In this document: piece by piece, positions 60,592-64,000 of the stretch
Numbering within the stretch: position 1 is the first letter of the stretch
Layout: every line of letters starts with the position of its first letter
Assembly (NCBI GenBank): GCA_023460935.1
Contig: JAEWOI010000026.1
Coordinates: forward strand, 1 to 64,000
Direction of reading: 5' to 3'
Length of the DNA: 64,000 nt
From: Actinomycetes bacterium
GTDB lineage: Bacteria > Actinomycetota > Actinomycetes > Propionibacteriales > Propionibacteriaceae
The notes under the pieces: generated by a model
What the model was told of the DNA's origin: nothing
Databases searched by the model: none
Seen by the model: only the letters and a program-made list of their open reading frames with translations
Position numbers and translations under genes: made by a program

Positions 60592-61371
60592 ATGCTGTCG
60601 ATCCGGCTGCTCGTGCCGCTGGTGCTCCTGCTGGGGTGCGAAGCCCAGCCCCCCGGCGCGTCGCCTGCCCCGGTCGTGGCCGCGCCGGCGGAGCAGGCAT
60701 CGGACCTGCCGGGGCCATCGGAGCTGCCACCGCCGGCGTCCGCCACCGCCACCGGCGGCGCGCAGGCCGCCCCGGCGGGGACGGTGTACGACCCCTCCGC
60801 TGAAGCAGCGGAGAGGTACCGGGCCTGGCTGGACTACGAGCTCGACGCCGAGACCGACCGGCTGCGCGACTTCGAGAGCGACGCCTACCCCACCGGCGTG
60901 GTGGTGTGTTCCCAGTTCGCCCTGCGCGCCCGGGCGAGCGAGATCGAGGCCGGGCTGAAGGTGAAGCAGTGGTCCGGATCGGGTGCGGCCGGCATCGTGA
61001 AGTCGGCGCTGGAAGCGCTCTGCCCGCAGTTCAACAGCGGCTACCGGACCCACTTCGACCGCAACGTCGACTCCGCGTCCGTTGTGCTCGCATCGGCGAT
61101 GTCCTGGCCGCAGGGGCCGCCGCTGTTCTACGAACTCGGCTACTTCATGAAGGCTGCCTGCGGCTACCTGCGGGTCACCGGCAGCGTGGACGGGTTCGAG
61201 GCGTACCTGCAGTCCTTCCGTCCGGGTGGGTCCAACCAGGCGGGGAGGGCCGCGGCGTTCCTCCGGCGGGTACCGGACAACCTGCTGCTGCGTCGGGCTG
61301 CCAACCACACGGTGCTGGCAGGGTGTCCGGGCTCGCACCGGTTGCTCGGCCCCTACTGGACGACGGCCTAG
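60592..61371 (+). CDS. lipoprotein of unknown function
   Basis: A 259-residue lipoprotein. The signal ends LVLLLGC (Cys about residue 15), and a Pro/Ala-rich linker runs to about residue 60. The mature domain (about 65-259) is helical, with Cys in VVVCSQFALRARASEIEAGL, ALCPQFNSGY, KAACGYLRV and AGCPGSH. Four cysteines could pair. Not recognised. ATG 60592 follows GGGGGGAACC. A -10-like TACCTT stands about 70 bases upstream. It is divergent from the STAND gene and 30 bp before the next gene. Confidence 0.75.
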   Translation: MLSIRLLVPLVLLLGCEAQPPGASPAPVVAAPAEQASDLPGPSELPPPASATATGGAQAAPAGTVYDPSAEAAERYRAWLDYELDAETDRLRDFESDAYPTGVVVCSQFALRARASEIEAGLKVKQWSGSGAAGIVKSALEALCPQFNSGYRTHFDRNVDSASVVLASAMSWPQGPPLFYELGYFMKAACGYLRVTGSVDGFEAYLQSFRPGGSNQAGRAAAFLRRVPDNLLLRRAANHTVLAGCPGSHRLLGPYWTTA

Positions 61372-61401
61372 GGCCATTCCAGCCGAACCGGAGGTGAACC
61401 G

Positions 61402-62319
61402 ATGACCACTGCTTCCCCCCAGCCCGGCCGGCCGGACCCCGCGGGCCCGGCCGCGGGCGCGGGCGCCGAGCGCCGTCCCGGCCCCAGGCGGCGGCTGTGG
61501 CTCACCCCAGGCGGGATCTCGGCCATGGCCGCCGTGGCCGCGCTCGTGATCGGGGTGATCGGGCTCTTCCTCCAGGCGCGCTCTGGCGGGACCGCTCCGG
61601 TCGCGACCGCAACTCCGGGCCCCGGCGAGGCGCCGGCACTGTTCGTCTACGGCTCATCGATGCCGGGGATGTCGCGTTACGGCGAGATCAGCGAGTACGT
61701 CACCGGCTCGGCCCGCGACCGCGTCGGCGGCCTGCTGTACGACTCGGGGCTGGGCTACCCGATGGCGAAGTTCGGCACCGGGGGAGAGGTGCGCGGGTTC
61801 GTGCTCTGGCTCGACCCGGCGACGGCCGACGCAGCCCTGGCCGAGATGACCAGGCTGGAGTCCGGCCTGTTCCACCCGGTCAGCGTCCGCACCGCCGGCG
61901 GCGTCACTGCGCAGGCCTATGAGTGGATCGGGCCCACGGACGGCTACCCGCGCATCGACGCCTGGGACGGCAGCACGGCGCACTTCGGTCAGGAGGTGCC
62001 GTGGCCGGAACTGGTGGTCGGTGACTGCTTCCAGCCGACCACGGAGGAGGCGACGGTGATGACGATGCTGTGTGCCGCGCCGCACGCCTACGAGGTCTAC
62101 CACGCCGGCGCCCTGCCGCCCGAGGCGGGTGACGCTGACGCGGCTGCGGAGTGCGAGGCCGCCTTCGCCGGCTTCGTCGGGCTGTCCCGGGAGGAGTCCG
62201 AACTTGTCACCCGGGTCTACAGCTCCCCGTCCGGAGGCCCGGGAGAGCCGCTGGTGCTGTGCGGGATCGGGATGCCCGGGGAACTGGTCTCCGGAACCCT
62301 GGCCCAGGCCCGTCGCTGA
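61402..62319 (+). CDS. membrane-anchored GGCT-like / septum-formation-domain fusion
   Basis: A 305-residue protein. A basic Pro-rich N-terminus leads to one helix (about 47-65, MAAVAALVIGVIGLFLQA). A gamma-glutamylcyclotransferase-like domain follows (about 78-180: LFVYGSSMPGMSRY, the YGS loop, VGGLLYDSGLGYPMAKFG). The C-terminal 100 residues match the septum-formation family pattern (VVGDCFQP, CAAPHAYEVYHAG, LVLCGIGMPG) with paired cysteines. Both domains would be outside the cell. The usual catalytic Glu of GGCT is not clearly placed, so enzyme activity is open. ATG 61402 follows GGAGGTGAACC; likely one operon with the lipoprotein. Confidence 0.75.
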   Translation: MTTASPQPGRPDPAGPAAGAGAERRPGPRRRLWLTPGGISAMAAVAALVIGVIGLFLQARSGGTAPVATATPGPGEAPALFVYGSSMPGMSRYGEISEYVTGSARDRVGGLLYDSGLGYPMAKFGTGGEVRGFVLWLDPATADAALAEMTRLESGLFHPVSVRTAGGVTAQAYEWIGPTDGYPRIDAWDGSTAHFGQEVPWPELVVGDCFQPTTEEATVMTMLCAAPHAYEVYHAGALPPEAGDADAAAECEAAFAGFVGLSREESELVTRVYSSPSGGPGEPLVLCGIGMPGELVSGTLAQARR

Positions 62320-62439
62320 CCAGGTTCCCGCACCGGGCCCGGCGGAAATGCGCGCTCGACCCCGCCCAGATCACAGATCGGGACGCGATGGCCGTCGAGT
62401 GCGCAGATCCGCTCGCCCCGGCCGCGCGCAGTCCGACCC

Positions 62440-63999
62440 TCAGGCGGGCCGGCCCGCCCTGGCGGCCTCCTCCTTCTCGAGCTGGGTGTAGGCGATCTTG
62501 CCGACCAGCGTCGTCGGCAGCTCTTCGCGGAACTCCAGGCTGCGGGGCACAGCCCAGCGCATCAGGTGCTTGCGGCAGTGGGCGAGGAGTTCGTTGCGCA
62601 GCCGGTCGTCGCCGGCCACCCCTTCGGCCGGCACGACGAAGGCCTTCACCGAGGACATCTGGTACTCGTCGGCCGTCCCGATCACACAGGCCCGCCGCAC
62701 CTGGGCGTGGGCCTCCAGCACCTGCTCGACCTGCGCCGGGTACACCGAGACGCCGGACACCTTGATGATCCGCTTGTTGCGTCCCTTGAAGTACAGGTAG
62801 CCGTCGGCGTCCATGGTCCCGACGTCGGCGGTGTGCAGCCAGACCCGCCCGTCGGCGTGCCGCCGCAGGGTGGCGGCGGTGGCCTCCGGCTCGTTGAGGT
62901 AGCCCTGCATGAGGGTCGGCCCGGTGACGCACAGCTCGCCCTCGGCGCCGGGGGGCAGCGGGTTCCCGTCGGCGTCGGCGACGATCAGCTCCATGCCGGG
63001 GATGGGTATGCCGATCGAGTTCTCCCGGTAGTGGCGCGAGGGTGACACCGTGCAGGCCGTGACGCATTCGGTGAGGCCGTAGCCCTCCATCAGCTCGACG
63101 TGGCTGCCCTGGGCCGCCAGCGCCTCGTCGAAGCGCGCCTTCAGCGCCGGGGTGAGGGAGTCACCGCCGGAGTAGGCGCCGCGCAGCCTGCCGAAATCGA
63201 CCTTGCCGAACTTCGGGTCGCCGAGCAGCGCCTGGAACAGCGTCGGCACCCCCGCGATGTAGGACGGGGAGTACTTGACCAGGTTGTCGATGTAGATCCG
63301 GGCGCTGAACTCCGGCACCAGGATCGCGAAGGCGCCCACGGTCAGGGGCGTGTGGATGCACAGGCCCAGGCCGAAGCCGTGGAACACCGGCAGGATGGCC
63401 AGGACGCTGTTGCCCGGCTCGATGCCGGTGATGGCAGCCATCGAGACCGCGAGGGCGTTGAAGTTGGCGCTGGAGAGCTTGATGCCCTTCGGCAGCGCCG
63501 AGGTGCCGCCGCTGAACAGGATCACCTCGCCCTGCCGGTCGAGCTGCGGGTCCCCGGCTCGCGCCGGCTGCGGCGCCTGGACCGGCTGCTGCGGCGGATG
63601 GTCCTTGGCCTTGAGGAAGCTGAGCCAGCCCAGGATGCGCGGGTCGGACTTCGGCACCGGGTCGATCTTGCGCCCCTTGGTGGCCTTGAAGCCCAGCTTC
63701 TTGGCGCTGGTGAGGTAGTCGGAGAAGTGGCAGATCAGGAGCTTCTCCACCGACGTCTCGGCCAGGATGTCCCGGAACCGGCCGTAGAACATGTCCATCG
63801 TGACCGCCCAGCGGCTGCCGGTCTCGTTGAGGTAGTGCCGCAGCTCGGTGGGGGACGACAGCGGGTGGGTCATCACCGCCCTGGCCCCAATGCGGTTCAG
63901 GGCGTAGAACAGCACGATCGCGTTCGGGACGTTGGGCATCGACAGCGTGACGCTGTCCCCGGCCCGGATGCCGTGCGCGGTGAGGGCGGCGGCGCAGTC
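62440..63999 (-). CDS. acyl-CoA synthetase (AMP-forming), N-terminus beyond the window
   Basis: At least 519 residues of an ANL-superfamily ligase, which adenylates a fatty or aryl acid and joins it to CoA. Seen in order: SVTLSMPNVPNAIVLFYALN; the P-loop VILFSGGTSALPKGIKLSSA; LPVFHGFGLGLCIHTPL; EGYGLTECVTACTVSP; DVGTMDADGYLYFKGRNKRI, the hinge; and the C-terminal Lys in TLVGKIAYTQLEKEE. The P-loop is SGGTSALPKG rather than TSGTTGxPKG. The reading frame continues to the window edge with no start. Confidence 0.9.
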   Translation of the reverse strand, partial: DCAAALTAHGIRAGDSVTLSMPNVPNAIVLFYALNRIGARAVMTHPLSSPTELRHYLNETGSRWAVTMDMFYGRFRDILAETSVEKLLICHFSDYLTSAKKLGFKATKGRKIDPVPKSDPRILGWLSFLKAKDHPPQQPVQAPQPARAGDPQLDRQGEVILFSGGTSALPKGIKLSSANFNALAVSMAAITGIEPGNSVLAILPVFHGFGLGLCIHTPLTVGAFAILVPEFSARIYIDNLVKYSPSYIAGVPTLFQALLGDPKFGKVDFGRLRGAYSGGDSLTPALKARFDEALAAQGSHVELMEGYGLTECVTACTVSPSRHYRENSIGIPIPGMELIVADADGNPLPPGAEGELCVTGPTLMQGYLNEPEATAATLRRHADGRVWLHTADVGTMDADGYLYFKGRNKRIIKVSGVSVYPAQVEQVLEAHAQVRRACVIGTADEYQMSSVKAFVVPAEGVAGDDRLRNELLAHCRKHLMRWAVPRSLEFREELPTTLVGKIAYTQLEKEEAARAGRPA

Positions 64000-64000
64000 G

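Overview
The window is high-GC DNA of an actinobacterium. Supporting signs are dense GTG/ATG starts, four-base and longer gene overlaps, several genes whose -10 box sits six bases before the start codon (leaderless mRNAs), FtsX-type two-ATPase export operons, and the dispersed repeats that encode QAQPA peptides. A member of the Propionibacteriales is my best guess, but no rRNA or marker gene is present to prove it. I found no tRNA, rRNA, prophage or CRISPR array.

Layout. 1-1.9 kb is a worn zone: the end of an IS30-type transposase, an epoxide hydrolase broken by two frameshifts, and the 3' end of a xylose-type permease. 1.9-3.9 kb holds an unknown membrane-anchored protein and a Nudix hydrolase. 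4.3-10.4 kb is a cyclic-di-GMP/exopolysaccharide locus: a processive glycosyltransferase, a small membrane protein and a PAS-GGDEF-EAL protein in one overlapping operon, with a second, membrane-bound GGDEF-EAL protein converging on it. 11.0-12.2 kb is a secreted phospholipase-D-like protein bracketed by two copies of a 62-bp nested palindrome. 12.5-20.3 kb is an ABC export operon (two ATPases, two very large permeases) followed by a TetR regulator and a flavoprotein monooxygenase. 22.3-28.2 kb has a GH15 glycosidase, a secreted repeat protein, glucose-6-phosphate dehydrogenase and a CPBP protease.

28.2-33.9 kb is a sugar-uptake operon (lactonase-like hydrolase, lipoprotein receptor, RbsA-type ATPase, permease, LacI regulator) behind a promoter carrying a perfect LacI-type operator. 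34-39 kb has OsmC, quinone reductase, and a MarR-MFS efflux pair. 39-46.9 kb is the most interesting metabolic cluster: glycerol-1-phosphate-dehydrogenase-like enzyme, FGGY kinase, GntR regulator, an uncharacterised TIM-barrel protein, a Cof phosphatase, an ethanolamine-permease-like transporter and a NagD-type phosphatase, tied together by matching palindromes in two promoter regions. It looks like an undescribed phosphorylated-polyol or amino-alcohol pathway.

47-52.8 kb carries lipid and cold-stress genes (SDR, fatty-acid desaturase, cold-shock protein, DEAD-box helicase, TspO, SRPBCC). 53-62.3 kb holds a GT4 glycosyltransferase, small conserved proteins, a DUF4062-NB-ARC-TPR STAND protein, a lipoprotein and a GGCT/septum-formation fusion. 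An acyl-CoA synthetase runs off the right edge.

Four families of short dispersed repeats (62-bp palindrome; GGAACCGTCCCC element; QAQPA-coding repeat; CTCGCTCCT/G-rich repeat) punctuate the window and in three cases have entered reading frames.
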